The notes beneath the pieces are model-generated. The model searched no databases, was not told the DNA's origin, and saw nothing but the letters and a program-made list of their open reading frames with translations. Below, piece by piece: positions 1 through 8,744 of a stretch of DNA of 64,000 nt; position 1 is the first letter of the stretch; every line of letters starts with the position of its first letter. The stretch is taken from positions 1-64,000 of the forward strand of contig CAIXUG010000062.1 in NCBI GenBank assembly GCA_903922605.1. The letters run 5' to 3'. The stretch comes from an uncultured Verrucomicrobiota bacterium (GTDB taxonomy: Bacteria > Verrucomicrobiota > Verrucomicrobiia > Limisphaerales > UBA9464). Made by a program: the position numbers and the translations under genes.

Positions 1-590
1 ATCAGGATCGGGGCAAGCACATTGTTCAGGTCGTGGGCGACTCCACCGGCCAGTGTGCCAATACTTTCCATCCGCTGCGCGCGAAACATCTGCAGCTCGG
101 CCTTCTTCCGGGCCGAGATGTCCGTGTTGATGTCCAGAACGGACACCGGCTGGCCCATGCCATCACGCACGAGTGTCCAGTGCGCTTCGACAATCAGGGT
201 GCTGCCGTCCTTGGCGATCTTGTTCAGTTCGCCCGTCCACTCGCCGGTACGGGAAACCTCCTGAAACGCCTGCTCGAACGCCTTCGGATCCGTCTTTAAG
301 AGCGTTTCGGCTGACCTCCCCATAGCCTCCTCGGCCGTCCATCCGTAAAGGCGTTCGGCGCTCTTGTTCCAGTAGGTGATGCGATGCTCCATGTCGCGCA
401 CCAGAATGGCGTCCTGCGCCTTGTTGAGCAGTGAGGCCTTCTCCCGCAACTGCTCGTTCAGGCGCTGCAACTCCTGGGCGTGCAGCACCGCGTCGACGCT
501 CAACTGTGCGGCCTGGTTTGCCTGCAAGCTGGGATCGCTGTCGCCGGCCGCTTCAGCTTTCGGTCCGGGACTTGGGTTGGAATCGTTCAT
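1..590 (-). CDS. PAS-domain sensor histidine kinase, C-terminal part beyond window
   Basis: The reverse strand reads open from an ATG at 590 to the left edge, giving 196 residues of a longer protein. An N-terminal low-complexity stretch and a short coiled-coil-like segment (about residues 35-58) lead into a PAS domain (about 58-160, with NKSAERLYGW and the DITxRKKAE-type PAC ending). A HisKA dimerisation box follows: residues 173-196 contain GTLAGGVAHDLNNVLAPIL, with the likely phospho-accepting His at 186. No signal peptide or membrane segment is visible, so the visible part is probably cytoplasmic. The ATP-binding domain, and any receiver domain, must lie outside the window. Histidine kinases with this DLNNVL-type H-box sense a ligand or redox state through PAS and signal to a response regulator. 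The stimulus cannot be told from sequence. The family call is secure; the full architecture is unknown. Confidence 0.9.
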   Translation of the reverse strand, partial: MNDSNPSPGPKAEAAGDSDPSLQANQAAQLSVDAVLHAQELQRLNEQLREKASLLNKAQDAILVRDMEHRITYWNKSAERLYGWTAEEAMGRSAETLLKTDPKAFEQAFQEVSRTGEWTGELNKIAKDGSTLIVEAHWTLVRDGMGQPVSVLDINTDISARKKAELQMFRAQRMESIGTLAGGVAHDLNNVLAPIL

Positions 591-862
591 GAATCTGGGG
601 CAGTTTTGGACGACCAGAAGCTCTCCTGCTGGATGAGCGGGCTTCACCTTGAGTGTCGGCTCCCAGCGTTGAAGCGACAGAGCCGCCCTTGGCGAAAGCC
701 ATCCCTTTTTTGATCCGCCGGGTTCCCTCGGCGCGGCTGTGGACCGGGGCTGTTTCCGGACGACTGCCGGTTCACCAGTACCTTGGGGCTGCCGTGCTGC
801 AAAGAGGCGCCACGCCCGTCCGCCCGGCTTTACTTCATCCGGCGCGTCCGTATTTTGGCGGT

Positions 863-1171
863 GTGGAACTCACCGTGGATTCCTTCCAAGCGGAGCTGGC
901 CGACGCCCTCAAGAATTACGACCGTCACGTGGTCTGTCTGGAGAAGGTGCCGGAGGAGTGCGACGCCTCGCTGCGCTCGCTCCTGCAAAAGGCCATCAAC
1001 GCCTATCAGGGGCGCGGGGCGGACATGCGGCACGGCATCGCGCTGGATCGCCACGTGACCATCATCCTGAGCCAGTCGGAAGGGGAACGGCCGCTCTGCG
1101 GCATCTATTTCAACCTGCACTCGCCCTACAACCGTCGGGCTCCGGTCAAGGCGAGCCGCGAAACGGTGTAA
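863..1171 (+). CDS. small hypothetical protein (102 aa)
   Basis: I do not recognise this protein. I start it at the GTG at 863 (first residues MELTVDSFQAEL). The reading frame extends upstream, but the upstream translation is Arg/Pro-rich with no coding character, whereas from 863 on it looks like a compact globular protein. It is soluble, with mixed charge, a helical first half (LADALKNYDRHVVCLEKV) and a basic C-terminus (PYNRRAPVKASRE). No cysteine metal site, signal peptide or membrane segment is seen. It lies between the divergent histidine kinase and the initiator tRNA, with no partner that would suggest a function. Real but uncharacterised is the most likely status. Confidence 0.55.
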   Translation: MELTVDSFQAELADALKNYDRHVVCLEKVPEECDASLRSLLQKAINAYQGRGADMRHGIALDRHVTIILSQSEGERPLCGIYFNLHSPYNRRAPVKASRETV

Positions 1172-1332
1172 CTGCGAACGGCGAACAGGGAACGGCGTGC
1201 CTTTGTTGGCAGCCCACGCCAATGACGGTACGAATATCCCGTAGCGCGCTGTTCGAAATTTGCCGTTCGAAGTTTATCGAGAAGGCTCTTGCCTCACCCA
1301 AGACCGTCTCCTAGGTTCCGCCCGCTTCGGAT

Positions 1333-1409
<77 letters not shown>

Positions 1410-1414
1410 ATTTT

Positions 1415-1450
1415 AAACGGCCGGTTCGGCAACGGACCGGCCGTTTTTCT
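1415..1450 (+). terminator. Rho-independent terminator after tRNA-fMet
   Basis: A perfect 11-bp stem (1415-1425 with 1436-1446, AAACGGCCGGT pairing with its complement) and a 10-nt loop run into a T-rich tail. It starts five bases after the tRNA CCA and separates the tRNA from fabG. Confidence 0.9.
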
Positions 1451-1535
1451 TGGAACCGCTGCGGGCGGTTGCCCGGGCTGCCACAGTTCCGGCATTGACT
1501 CCGGTCCGGCAATTTCCGACTTCTCTGCGCGTTCA

Positions 1536-2279
1536 ATGAGTACGCTTACCGAGCAAATTGCGGTCGTCACCGGTGCCGGTCGCGGCATCGGTCGCGCGAT
1601 TGCCCTCAAGTTTGCCGCCGCCGGGGCGGACGTCGTGTGCGTGTCACGCACCGTCGAGAATTCCGAGAAGGTCGCCGCCGAGGTCCGCGCGCTGGGCCGG
1701 CGCGCCTGGGCGTTCGCGGTGGATGTCAGTGATCCGGCCGCCATTGCCGCCGCCGGCGAGAAGATCCTGGCCGAGGCGGGCCGGGTGGATGTGCTGGTCA
1801 ACAACGCGGGCGTGACCAAGGACGGCCTGCTCATGCGCATGAGCGAGGCGGACTGGGACACGGTGCTGAACACGAACCTGCGTGGCGCCTTCCTGCTGAC
1901 CAAGGCCTTCACCCGTGCCTTCCTCAAGCAGCGCAGCGGCCGCATCATCAATGTCGCGAGCGTCATCGGCCTCATCGGCAACGCCGGCCAGTGCAACTAC
2001 GCGGCGAGCAAGGCCGGTCTGATCGGTTTCACCAAGTCCGTCGCCAAGGAGTTCGGCTCCCGGGGCGTGACCTGCAACGCGATCGCGCCCGGCTTCATCG
2101 AGACCGACATGACGGCGGTGCTCGATCCCAAGCTGAAGGAGGCACTGCTCAAGCAGATACCGCTCGGCACCCTGGGCCAGGGCGACGATATCGCCGAGGC
2201 CGCGCTCTATCTGGCCGGACCCGGGGGACGCTATGTGACGGGTCAGGTGCTGACCGTGGACGGCGGAATGGTGATGTGA
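1536..2279 (+). CDS. fabG: 3-oxoacyl-[acyl-carrier-protein] reductase
   Basis: FabG reduces the 3-keto group of acyl-ACP with NADPH in each round of type II fatty-acid elongation in the cytoplasm. The 247-residue protein is the family length. The Rossmann nucleotide motif TGAGRGIG is at 12-19, NNAG at 89-92, and the catalytic Ser142, Tyr155 and Lys159 lie in NVAS and YAASK. The C-terminus ends in the family's VDGGMVM. Together with acpP and fabF immediately downstream on the same strand, this is the classic fab cluster order. No Shine-Dalgarno sequence stands out before the ATG at 1536. SDR enzymes are diverse, but sequence and context together make FabG the clear choice. Confidence 0.95.
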   Translation: MSTLTEQIAVVTGAGRGIGRAIALKFAAAGADVVCVSRTVENSEKVAAEVRALGRRAWAFAVDVSDPAAIAAAGEKILAEAGRVDVLVNNAGVTKDGLLMRMSEADWDTVLNTNLRGAFLLTKAFTRAFLKQRSGRIINVASVIGLIGNAGQCNYAASKAGLIGFTKSVAKEFGSRGVTCNAIAPGFIETDMTAVLDPKLKEALLKQIPLGTLGQGDDIAEAALYLAGPGGRYVTGQVLTVDGGMVM

Positions 2280-2358
2280 GCGAGAATTTTTCCCGCAACA
2301 GGGCTTGACGCCCTGTTGCCCCACCCCTAGACAAACCCCGCAAAACAACGAACGAACT

Positions 2359-2604
2359 ATGGCTGAAAAATCCATCGAGCAACGCATCAAGGACATCATC
2401 GTCGAACAGCTCGGCGTCAACGCCGACCAGGTGACCCCTGAGGCCAAGTTCATCGAGGACTTGGGCGCGGACTCCCTCGACACCGTCGAGCTGGTCATGG
2501 CGCTGGAAGAGGAATTCGGCACCGAGATCCCCGACGAGGAGGCTGAGAAGCTCCAGAGTGTCGGCGACGTCATCAAGTTCATCGAGGACCTGCAGTCCAA
2601 GTAA
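2359..2604 (+). CDS. acpP: acyl carrier protein
   Basis: An 81-residue acidic protein starting MAEKSIEQR. It carries the growing acyl chain on a phosphopantetheine arm attached to Ser39, seen in the motif [12 protein letters not shown]. Length, charge and the [14 protein letters not shown] helix match AcpP throughout. I take the ATG at 2359 because it gives the standard N-terminus; the frame runs upstream to 2305 without ACP-like sequence. It sits 79 bp after fabG, is followed by a hairpin terminator and then fabF, and serves as substrate for both neighbouring enzymes. Confidence 0.97.
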   Translation: MAEKSIEQRIKDIIVEQLGVNADQVTPEAKFIEDLGADSLDTVELVMALEEEFGTEIPDEEAEKLQSVGDVIKFIEDLQSK

Positions 2605-2627
2605 CCCGGACGGTCGTTGGCGTGAAG

Positions 2628-2654
2628 GCAGCCGGCCAGCTCCGGCTGCTTTTT
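2628..2654 (+). terminator. hairpin terminator after acpP
   Basis: GCAGCCGG (2628-2635) pairs with CCGGCTGC (2642-2649) around a 6-nt loop, followed by five Ts. It may be partial, setting a high acpP to fabF transcript ratio, because fabF starts 90 bp further on. Confidence 0.8.
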
Positions 2655-2743
2655 CATTTTTCGCGTCCCCGTGTCACGCGGCCGTCACGGTTTTTTTCTT
2701 TGCCCCCGGCCCCGCTTTTTGCGGCTAATGCCCCTCCAAAACT

Positions 2744-4000
2744 ATGAGTTCATGGTCTGATCGTCGTGTTGTCGTCACCGGCATTGGCTGCGTCTCCAGC
2801 CTGGGCCATGACATCGGGACGCTGTGGCAGAACGTCCTGGCCGGCCAGTGCGGCATCGACCGGGTGACGAACTTTGACATCACCGGCTACGACAGCCAGA
2901 TCGCGGCGGAGGTGAAGAACTTCGACCCGACGCCCGCCTTCCCGTCGCCCAAGGAGGTCCGGCGCACGGACCGTTTCTCCCATTTCGGCGTCTATGCCGG
3001 CTGGGGTGCGCTCAAGGATTCCGGGCTGGACCTGACGCAGGAGAACCTCGACGAGATCGGCGTCTTCCTCGGCTCCGGCATCGGCGGCCTGAACACGACC
3101 GAGGAGCAGCACAAGGTGCTGCTCGCGAAAGGCCCCGGCCGGGTCTCGCCGTTCATGATCCCGATGCTGATCCTGAACATGGCGTCGGGCCTGTTCTCGC
3201 TCTACTACAAGCTGCGCGGTCCCAACTTCGCCACCTGCTCCGCCTGTGCCACCTCCACCCACGCGCTGGGCGAGGCCTGGGCCACGATCAAGCGCGGCGA
3301 CGCCAGCGTGATGTTCGCCGGCGGCACCGAGGCCACCATCGTGCCCCTGGGCATGGCCGGTTTTGCGGCGATGCGCGCCATGAGCACGCGCAATGCGGAG
3401 CCGAAGAAGTCCTCCCGCCCGTTTGACCAGGGCCGCGACGGTTTTGTGATGGGCGAAGGTGCCGCCGTCCTCGTGCTCGAGGAACTGGAGCACGCCAAAA
3501 AGCGTGGCGCGCGGATCTACTGCGAGGTTTCCGGCTACGGCAATACGGCCGACGCCAACCACATGACCGCGCCCGATCCCGAGGGCGAAGGTGCTGGTCG
3601 CGCCATGCGCATGGCCCTGCGCCATGCCGAACTCCGGCCCGAACAGATCGACTACATCAACTGCCACGCCACCAGCACGCCCGTGGGTGACCTGTGCGAG
3701 GTGCGGATGATTAAACACGTCTTTGGCGAACACGCCTACAAGCTGGCCGCCAGCGCCACCAAGAGCATGACCGGCCACATGCTGGGTGCGGCGGGTGCCA
3801 TCGAGATGGCGCTCTGCTGCAAGGCGGTCGAGGCGCAAGTCGCGCCCCCGACCATCAATCTCGACAACCCGGACCCGGAAGCCGACCTGAACTTCGTGCC
3901 CAACACGCCACAGGAACGGAAGATCGACGCCTTCGCCAACAACTCCTTCGGCTTCGGCGGCCACAACGCGATCATCGTGGGCAAGCGGTTCGTGGGTTGA
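2744..4000 (+). CDS. fabF: 3-oxoacyl-ACP synthase II (beta-ketoacyl-ACP synthase)
   Basis: Condenses malonyl-ACP with acyl-ACP in fatty-acid elongation. The protein has 418 residues, normal for FabF/KAS II. The catalytic Cys168 sits in CSACATSTHA, the decarboxylation histidines are His308 (NCHATSTPVGD) and His345 (KSMTGHMLGAAG), and the supporting Lys is at 340. The C-terminal NNSFGFGGHNA motif is present. It follows fabG and acpP on the same strand. Its 3' end is closed by a strong bidirectional terminator shared with the convergent pseudopilin gene. KAS I (FabB) is the alternative, but the length, the cysteine context and the place in the acpP cluster favour FabF. Confidence 0.95.
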   Translation: MSSWSDRRVVVTGIGCVSSLGHDIGTLWQNVLAGQCGIDRVTNFDITGYDSQIAAEVKNFDPTPAFPSPKEVRRTDRFSHFGVYAGWGALKDSGLDLTQENLDEIGVFLGSGIGGLNTTEEQHKVLLAKGPGRVSPFMIPMLILNMASGLFSLYYKLRGPNFATCSACATSTHALGEAWATIKRGDASVMFAGGTEATIVPLGMAGFAAMRAMSTRNAEPKKSSRPFDQGRDGFVMGEGAAVLVLEELEHAKKRGARIYCEVSGYGNTADANHMTAPDPEGEGAGRAMRMALRHAELRPEQIDYINCHATSTPVGDLCEVRMIKHVFGEHAYKLAASATKSMTGHMLGAAGAIEMALCCKAVEAQVAPPTINLDNPDPEADLNFVPNTPQERKIDAFANNSFGFGGHNAIIVGKRFVG

Positions 4001-4016
4001 AAGCGCTGACCAACGA

Positions 4017-4049
4017 AAAGGGCCATCGTCATCAAGACGATGGCCCTTT
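4017..4049. terminator. bidirectional terminator between fabF and the pseudopilin gene
   Basis: A perfect 14-bp stem, 4017-4030 with 4036-4049 (core GGGCCATCGTC), and a 5-nt loop. It is flanked by A-rich sequence on the left and T-rich on the right, so it can terminate both fabF (+) and the convergent gene ending at 4074 (-). Confidence 0.9.
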
Positions 4050-4073
4050 GGGCGCCGGGTTGTGGGCGGGAGC

Positions 4074-4946
4074 TTACTTTTTAATGCTCATGGTTTTCGC
4101 TATCCACTGATAGTCGGCCGGCCAAGCCGCGCCACCACCCCAGCCCGTAAAGCGGACCGGCTGGACCGTGCCACGATCCTTGGGATTGCCCCCCAGCCAC
4201 TTGTGAGGTTCGGAATGGCCATCCGCGAAGGAAAACGTGCCGCCCCCATTGTGAAAGGAGGCGGGCAGATCACCCCAACTGGTCCCGCCGGGATCAATGT
4301 CGAAAAAGCCATCGTTCAGGCTGTCGGGGTGTTCGTCCAAAGTAACCATGATGTCGGCCGGCACCGGACAATCCGCCAGCTTCAGAAATTTCCTGTAATT
4401 GGAATTGAGGTAGAGTGACGGATCGACCGACGGACTAGGCGAGACCCTGCCCCAATAGGCGTTCATGGAAATGCTGCGGTTGCGCTTGGTGTAGCCCGCT
4501 TTTTTCTGGGCGGGCGACAGCAGGGTGTCCGACGGACAGCGATAGGAGTTCACGACCCCGCCGGAGTACTTGGCGAGGACGCCATTCTGGACCCAGGTAT
4601 CATTCGTCACGCTTTCCCAGCTTACGGCGGTTGATTTTTGCCACTCGATCACATTGTTCACCCAGTTTCGGAACGTTTTTCCGGAAATCTCCGCCTCGGT
4701 TTCGGCGATTCCGAAATTGTTCGCCGCACCATCCTGATAATCGCCGGCATAGAGCTGCCAGGCGAGCATGATGGTCTTGCCGTTGTTCAGGCAGGCGATC
4801 TGTTGCGCCTTGGTTTTTGCCTTGGCCAAGGCCGGCAGCAGCATCCCGGCAAGGATGGCGATGATGGCAATGACCACCAGCAGTTCTATGAGGGTGAAAC
4901 CGGAGCGCTTTCGTCGCGCCACCCGGGAAAGAAAGTTCGGGTACAT
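4074..4946 (-). CDS. type II secretion/pseudopilin-like protein with H-X9-DG motif
   Basis: A 290-residue protein with a class III (prepilin) signal: a basic leader with Gly16 then Phe17 and Glu21 in [16 protein letters not shown], the site cut and N-methylated by a PilD-type peptidase. The hydrophobic helix anchors it in the inner membrane with the C-terminal domain outside. The C-terminal part has the H-X9-DG motif (HNGGGTFSFADG), followed by a tryptophan-rich tail, the hallmark of the large PVC pseudopilin-like family (H-X9-DG, TIGR04294). I chose the ATG at 4946 (MYPNFLSRV) because the upstream extension lacks coding character. The precise role of these abundant proteins is unknown. No secretion-ATPase or pilus genes are nearby, so it is an orphan locus. 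Confidence 0.88.
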   Translation of the reverse strand: MYPNFLSRVARRKRSGFTLIELLVVIAIIAILAGMLLPALAKAKTKAQQIACLNNGKTIMLAWQLYAGDYQDGAANNFGIAETEAEISGKTFRNWVNNVIEWQKSTAVSWESVTNDTWVQNGVLAKYSGGVVNSYRCPSDTLLSPAQKKAGYTKRNRSISMNAYWGRVSPSPSVDPSLYLNSNYRKFLKLADCPVPADIMVTLDEHPDSLNDGFFDIDPGGTSWGDLPASFHNGGGTFSFADGHSEPHKWLGGNPKDRGTVQPVRFTGWGGGAAWPADYQWIAKTMSIKK

Positions 4947-5034
4947 AGGTAGGGCAATCTGTGGGGTGAACGCCACACAGTCGCACGAACCCGGACTGCG
5001 CGCAAGTCCGATCTCCGGGCGGTGCCTCGTCAGG

Positions 5035-5109
5035 GCGCATTTTCTCCTGGTGGTCACCCGCTGACCTTGGAGGGAAAGTCTGCCCCGGTGAACGCGGACC
5101 GACTCCCAT
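5035..5109 (-). repeat. solo end of the ~285-bp inverted-repeat element
   Basis: From GCGCATTTTCTCC at 5035, through CCGCTGACCTTGG, to GAACGCGGACC near 5100, the sequence follows the reverse complement of the right end of the element at 23113-23396 (GCGCATCTTTTCACC, CCGCTGACTTTCG, GAACGCGGGCC). Similarity stops soon after 5109, so only about a quarter of the element is present. It is best read as a decayed or deleted copy in reversed orientation. Confidence 0.65.
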
Positions 5110-5151
5110 CCTGGTGATCAATACCATTTCCTTGAAAGAAACGGTACCTTG

Positions 5152-5244
5152 GTAGGGACTTCGCGCTGCGAAGTCCCCGTCGCCGAGCGCAGCGTCAGGC
5201 GACGGAACGATGCCGACGGTCTCCGCACGCTCTGCCGCCCCTAC
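5152..5244. repeat. GTAG-headed hairpin repeat (REP-like)
   Basis: GTAG at 5152-5155 overlaps a perfect 10-bp hairpin, GGGACTTCGC (5155-5164) with GCGAAGTCCC (5168-5177). A second stem follows (CGTCGCC with GGCGACG, about 5179-5204), and the tract ends near CTAC at 5241-5244. The right boundary is uncertain because that CTAC lies in the loop of another small stem. The GTAG-plus-hairpin layout resembles REP elements. Confidence 0.6.
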
Positions 5245-5293
5245 AGGGCGGGGACGGCGCAGCGCACCGGCCCCACCATCTGTATTCCACGGT

Positions 5294-8200
5294 TCACCGT
5301 TTGGCCGGCCCCTCGTGGCTGGTGGCGAGATACGCCAGCACCGACGCGAGCTCCTTGTCGCCGAGCGACTCAAAGCCAGTCGGCATGATGGATTGGTTCG
5401 ACGATTCGAGGCTCGCGATCTCCTTGCGCTGGACGACGTGCTTCAGTCCCGTGAGGTCGGTCAGTTCCACGCTCGTCTGCGTTTCCGCATCCAGGCGTCC
5501 GGCATAGGTGTCACCGGCTTTTGTCGAAAGGTTCCAGAGGCGGTAGTTGGCCTCCACCGAACGGTTCGGGTCGAGGATGTCGGTGAGGATGTCCGCCTTC
5601 GGACGCGCGCCAACACCGGTCAGCTCGGGCCCGATGCTCGCGCCGGCCCCGTTGAACTTATGGCAGACGGCGCAGTTCTTGGTGAAAGCCTCCTTGCCCC
5701 GCGCCACGTCACCCTCGAGTTCGGCGGCGGGCAGGAATTTCTTCACGACTTCCGCACGGTCGGCCGAGATGGCCTGGCCTCCGTTGGCCAGTTCAGCCGC
5801 GCGGCGGGCGATGCCAGAATCGCGGCTGGAGCGGAGCTGCTGCCAGCTCTCAGGCCCGAGGTCATTGCGCAGGATCGCGCCACCGGCGATGGCATCGAGC
5901 AGTGCACCGGACCATTCGGGCCGGCGCAGCAGGGCACCGATGGCGCCGCGTTTCTGGCCCGTGGAAAGGCGCGACCAGGCACCGATAATTTCACCGGCGG
6001 TCGCAGGCTGCTTGCTCTCCGAGAGCGCATTCAACATCCCACCGCCAAACATGGGCGCGGCTTGCGGCGACACCTGCTCCAGAACGGCTTTGACCGTGTC
6101 GGTCGTATCCGCGAGACGGACGAGATTCCGGGCGGCGGTCAGGCGTGCCGCATCCGCCAGCGAACCGTCGGCCAGTTGGGTCCGCAGGCTCTTGATCGAG
6201 GTGGCGAGCTGGTCGGCAAAGAGGTTGAGCGCGCCCCATTTCTGGGCGAGCACGAGCAGCCTGTCGCGGGACGCGGGCGCGAGCGCCTTCATCGTGTCGG
6301 TGAGTTTCGTCCGGTTCTCATCACCCAGATCGGGTTTGCGACCCTCCGGCCAGCCAGCGGCCATTCCGTCGAGAATGGCTGCGGCGGTGGCGGGTGCGAG
6401 ATTGGGCAGCGCGGCCACTGCGTCACAGACATTGTCCGGAGTTGCGCTGGCGTAGTGCCGCGACACGACCCGGAAGGCCTCATTGGCGGCATCAGGAAAG
6501 GGGTCCGTATTCGCCAGAACGGCCTTGCCGAAGCCACCAAGTTGATGCGCCCCGGCCGCCGTGGCCGCCTCGCGTAGCCAGCGATCGTTGGCATTTGCCG
6601 GCACACGCAGCAATTCGGCCACGGCACCGCCCGCCGCCTCGTTGTCGGGCATTTCGGCGAGCGCCAGCAACGCGGCGAGCCTCACCTGGGCATCGGCATC
6701 CGCCAGCGCACCGGAATCCAGCAGCGCGGCCACCGACTCCTCATTGCGTGGCAGCACCCCGATCGCCGCCCGGCGCACCCCGGCGCTGGGATGCTTCAGG
6801 GCCGCCACCGCCTCGTCACCGACCGCCCCCAGGCCATTGAGCGTCCAGAGCGCATGAATCGCCCCGACATTCAGCCCGACCTCGTCCACCGAGCGGTCCT
6901 TCGTGAGCGCGACGAGCGCCGGCACGACATCCTCCTGGCCGCGGCCGACCAGCAGACGCTGGGCGTGGAAGCGCCAGAGCTGGTTGTCGGTCTTCAGCGC
7001 GGCCACCAGCGCGGCCGGAGCGGCTTTGGCGAGCTGCGGTGCCTGCGTGGGTGTGCCGGTGTTGGAGGTCACCCGGAAAATGCGTCCGTGGTGCTTGTCG
7101 CGAAGCTTCGTCTCGTAGGCGTTGCCCTTGCCGTTCTTGAAACCCTGCGGCACCGGGTTGTGCTGCACGATGTAGTTGTACCAGTCGATAACCCACACCG
7201 CCCCGTCGGGGCCGACTTCGGCCACGATTGGCGCGCACCACTCGTCATCGCTGGCGAGGAAGCTGCCGAGGTTCACGGCCTTGTAATCCGCGCCATTGCC
7301 CTCCAGGCGGAAATAACCGATCAGGTGCCCGGTCGGCTCGCAGACGAAGGAGATTTTGTTCCAGAACTCCTTCGGGAAAGCGCGGGCCGTGTAAAGGGCG
7401 TGGCCCGCACCCGCCGTGTACATGCCGTGCTGGTCCACCTGCCGCACCTTGTCGGTGATGGGGTAGAACGCCTGCGAATCGGCGATGGTCTCCATGCGCG
7501 CCGCGCTCCAGCCGGACACGGCCTCGTAAAAACGGTTCGGGATGGCCATGTACCAGCTCGCGTTGCGGTTCGCGGTCGAGCCGAAGACGGTGCCATCCTC
7601 GCTCAGGCCGAGACCCCAGGTGTTGTTGTTGCTGGAGCGGAGATATTCGAGCGCCGAACCGTCGGCCTTGAAGCGGTACACGCCCTGGCCGAACTCCAGA
7701 TGCTTGCCGCCGACCTCACCATTGAAGCCGCTGTAGCCGACCGTGCCATAGATCCAGTTGTCGAAGCCGTAGCGCAGGTTGCTCGCGGTGGCGTGCGTGT
7801 CGCCCATGCCCCAGCCGGAGAAGAGCACCTTGCGCACGTCGGCCTTGTCGTCGCCATCCGTATCCTGGAGGAACAGGGTATGGTTGCCTTCCAGCACGAT
7901 CACGCCGCCGTTGGCGAAGCAGATCGAGCGCGGGATGCTCAGCTTGTCGGCGAAGACGGTGAACTTGTCGGCCTTGCCGTCGCCGTCCGTGTCCTCGCAG
8001 ATCTTGATGCGGTCACGGCCCTGCCCGTCGGGCTGCTGCTCGTTCGGATAGTCGATGGTCTCGGCAACCCACAGGCGGCCACGTTCGTCCCAGGCCAGCG
8101 CGATGGGCTTGGTGATATCCGGTTCGCCCGCCCAAAGCTGCGAGGTGAACCCGGGCTGCAGCACGACGTGCTTCGCCGACTCGGCGGGCGACAGCGGCGC

Positions 8201-8410
8201 CTGCATCGTGGTGATCGGATCGGTCTGCGTGCCCCAGCGCGCGCCGGCGACGTAGTTGGGCAGCGGATCGGGCGAGTTGGTGTAGGCAAACGGAGGCAGG
8301 CCGGTACGGGCCTTCAGCGGATGGACATCCCCGCCATCGGCAATGGCGGAGCCGGTGGCCAGGAAGGCCGCTGCGGCAGTCAGGGCGAGCGTGGAGGAAC
8401 AGGACTTCAT
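5294..8410 (-). CDS. exported membrane-bound dehydrogenase with HEAT-like repeats and C-terminal cytochrome c domain
   Basis: A 1038-residue exported protein of the PVC-specific family that joins three parts. First, after a signal peptide (residues 1-24, ending SAIADGGD), comes a beta-propeller resembling soluble sugar dehydrogenases (Piru_Ver_Nterm, TIGR02604; about 85-440, with repeated DGDGKAD and DTDGDDKAD loops). Second is an alpha-helical HEAT-like region (about 460-870). Third is a C-terminal heme-binding domain with C913-A-V-C916-H917 (TIGR02603 type), including the NGAGASIGPELTGVG loop. Such proteins are thought to oxidise sugars or similar substrates in the periplasm and pass electrons to cytochrome c, but none has a well-established substrate. 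It is transcribed alone, away from the gene at 8745. A second member of the family lies at 35857-39528. Function is inferred from domains only. Confidence 0.88.
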   Translation of the reverse strand: MKSCSSTLALTAAAAFLATGSAIADGGDVHPLKARTGLPPFAYTNSPDPLPNYVAGARWGTQTDPITTMQAPLSPAESAKHVVLQPGFTSQLWAGEPDITKPIALAWDERGRLWVAETIDYPNEQQPDGQGRDRIKICEDTDGDGKADKFTVFADKLSIPRSICFANGGVIVLEGNHTLFLQDTDGDDKADVRKVLFSGWGMGDTHATASNLRYGFDNWIYGTVGYSGFNGEVGGKHLEFGQGVYRFKADGSALEYLRSSNNNTWGLGLSEDGTVFGSTANRNASWYMAIPNRFYEAVSGWSAARMETIADSQAFYPITDKVRQVDQHGMYTAGAGHALYTARAFPKEFWNKISFVCEPTGHLIGYFRLEGNGADYKAVNLGSFLASDDEWCAPIVAEVGPDGAVWVIDWYNYIVQHNPVPQGFKNGKGNAYETKLRDKHHGRIFRVTSNTGTPTQAPQLAKAAPAALVAALKTDNQLWRFHAQRLLVGRGQEDVVPALVALTKDRSVDEVGLNVGAIHALWTLNGLGAVGDEAVAALKHPSAGVRRAAIGVLPRNEESVAALLDSGALADADAQVRLAALLALAEMPDNEAAGGAVAELLRVPANANDRWLREAATAAGAHQLGGFGKAVLANTDPFPDAANEAFRVVSRHYASATPDNVCDAVAALPNLAPATAAAILDGMAAGWPEGRKPDLGDENRTKLTDTMKALAPASRDRLLVLAQKWGALNLFADQLATSIKSLRTQLADGSLADAARLTAARNLVRLADTTDTVKAVLEQVSPQAAPMFGGGMLNALSESKQPATAGEIIGAWSRLSTGQKRGAIGALLRRPEWSGALLDAIAGGAILRNDLGPESWQQLRSSRDSGIARRAAELANGGQAISADRAEVVKKFLPAAELEGDVARGKEAFTKNCAVCHKFNGAGASIGPELTGVGARPKADILTDILDPNRSVEANYRLWNLSTKAGDTYAGRLDAETQTSVELTDLTGLKHVVQRKEIASLESSNQSIMPTGFESLGDKELASVLAYLATSHEGPAKR

Positions 8411-8744
8411 GGTGATGAAACAGGATGACGGCAGATGAGCGTGATTCTACCCGCCTCCCTCCGGAAGGCGATGAACCTTTGCGCGAATTACATGAGCAAT
8501 TTTCCCGGTGACTGCCTCCGGCTTGGAAGCCGGAAATGGGCATGGAGCAGAAATTCACCGAACCGCTGACGCACGGTTCACTGCCGCCCAGCGCCTTGTA
8601 TGGAGGAACTCACCGTGGGGAGCATTCTGAGCGCTCATAGTTATCAGACATAATGACAACCGCAGTCTTCACTTGACTGAGCAGGCACTCGCTTGAGGCT
8701 CTGACCTCAATCAGCCTATCAGCCTAATCCCAGACCAACCCTGC
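8411..8744. other. divergent intergenic region, no gene seen
   Basis: These 334 bp separate two divergently transcribed genes and must contain both promoters. An AT-rich CATAAT at 8649-8654 could be a -10 box for the rightward gene, but no convincing -35 goes with it. I see no hairpin, repeat or RNA gene here. Confidence 0.4.

Larger units (their letters stand above)
4947..5293. other. gene-free region with a solo element end and GTAG-type hairpins
   Basis: There is no convincing gene here. Its left half (5035-5109) matches one end of the ~285-bp inverted-repeat element found twice elsewhere in the window. Its right half (5152-5244) is a cluster of hairpins. Both are listed separately. The region lies downstream of the large dehydrogenase and upstream of the pseudopilin gene, both on the minus strand. 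Confidence 0.7.

Noticed and set aside
2750-3964. Long open frame on the minus strand opposite fabF (about 400 codons)
   Set aside because: Its translation is Gly/Ala/Arg/His-rich without recognisable domains, while the plus strand is clearly FabF with all catalytic residues. GC-rich third positions create such antisense frames throughout the window (also 6791-8428 and 12347-14305).
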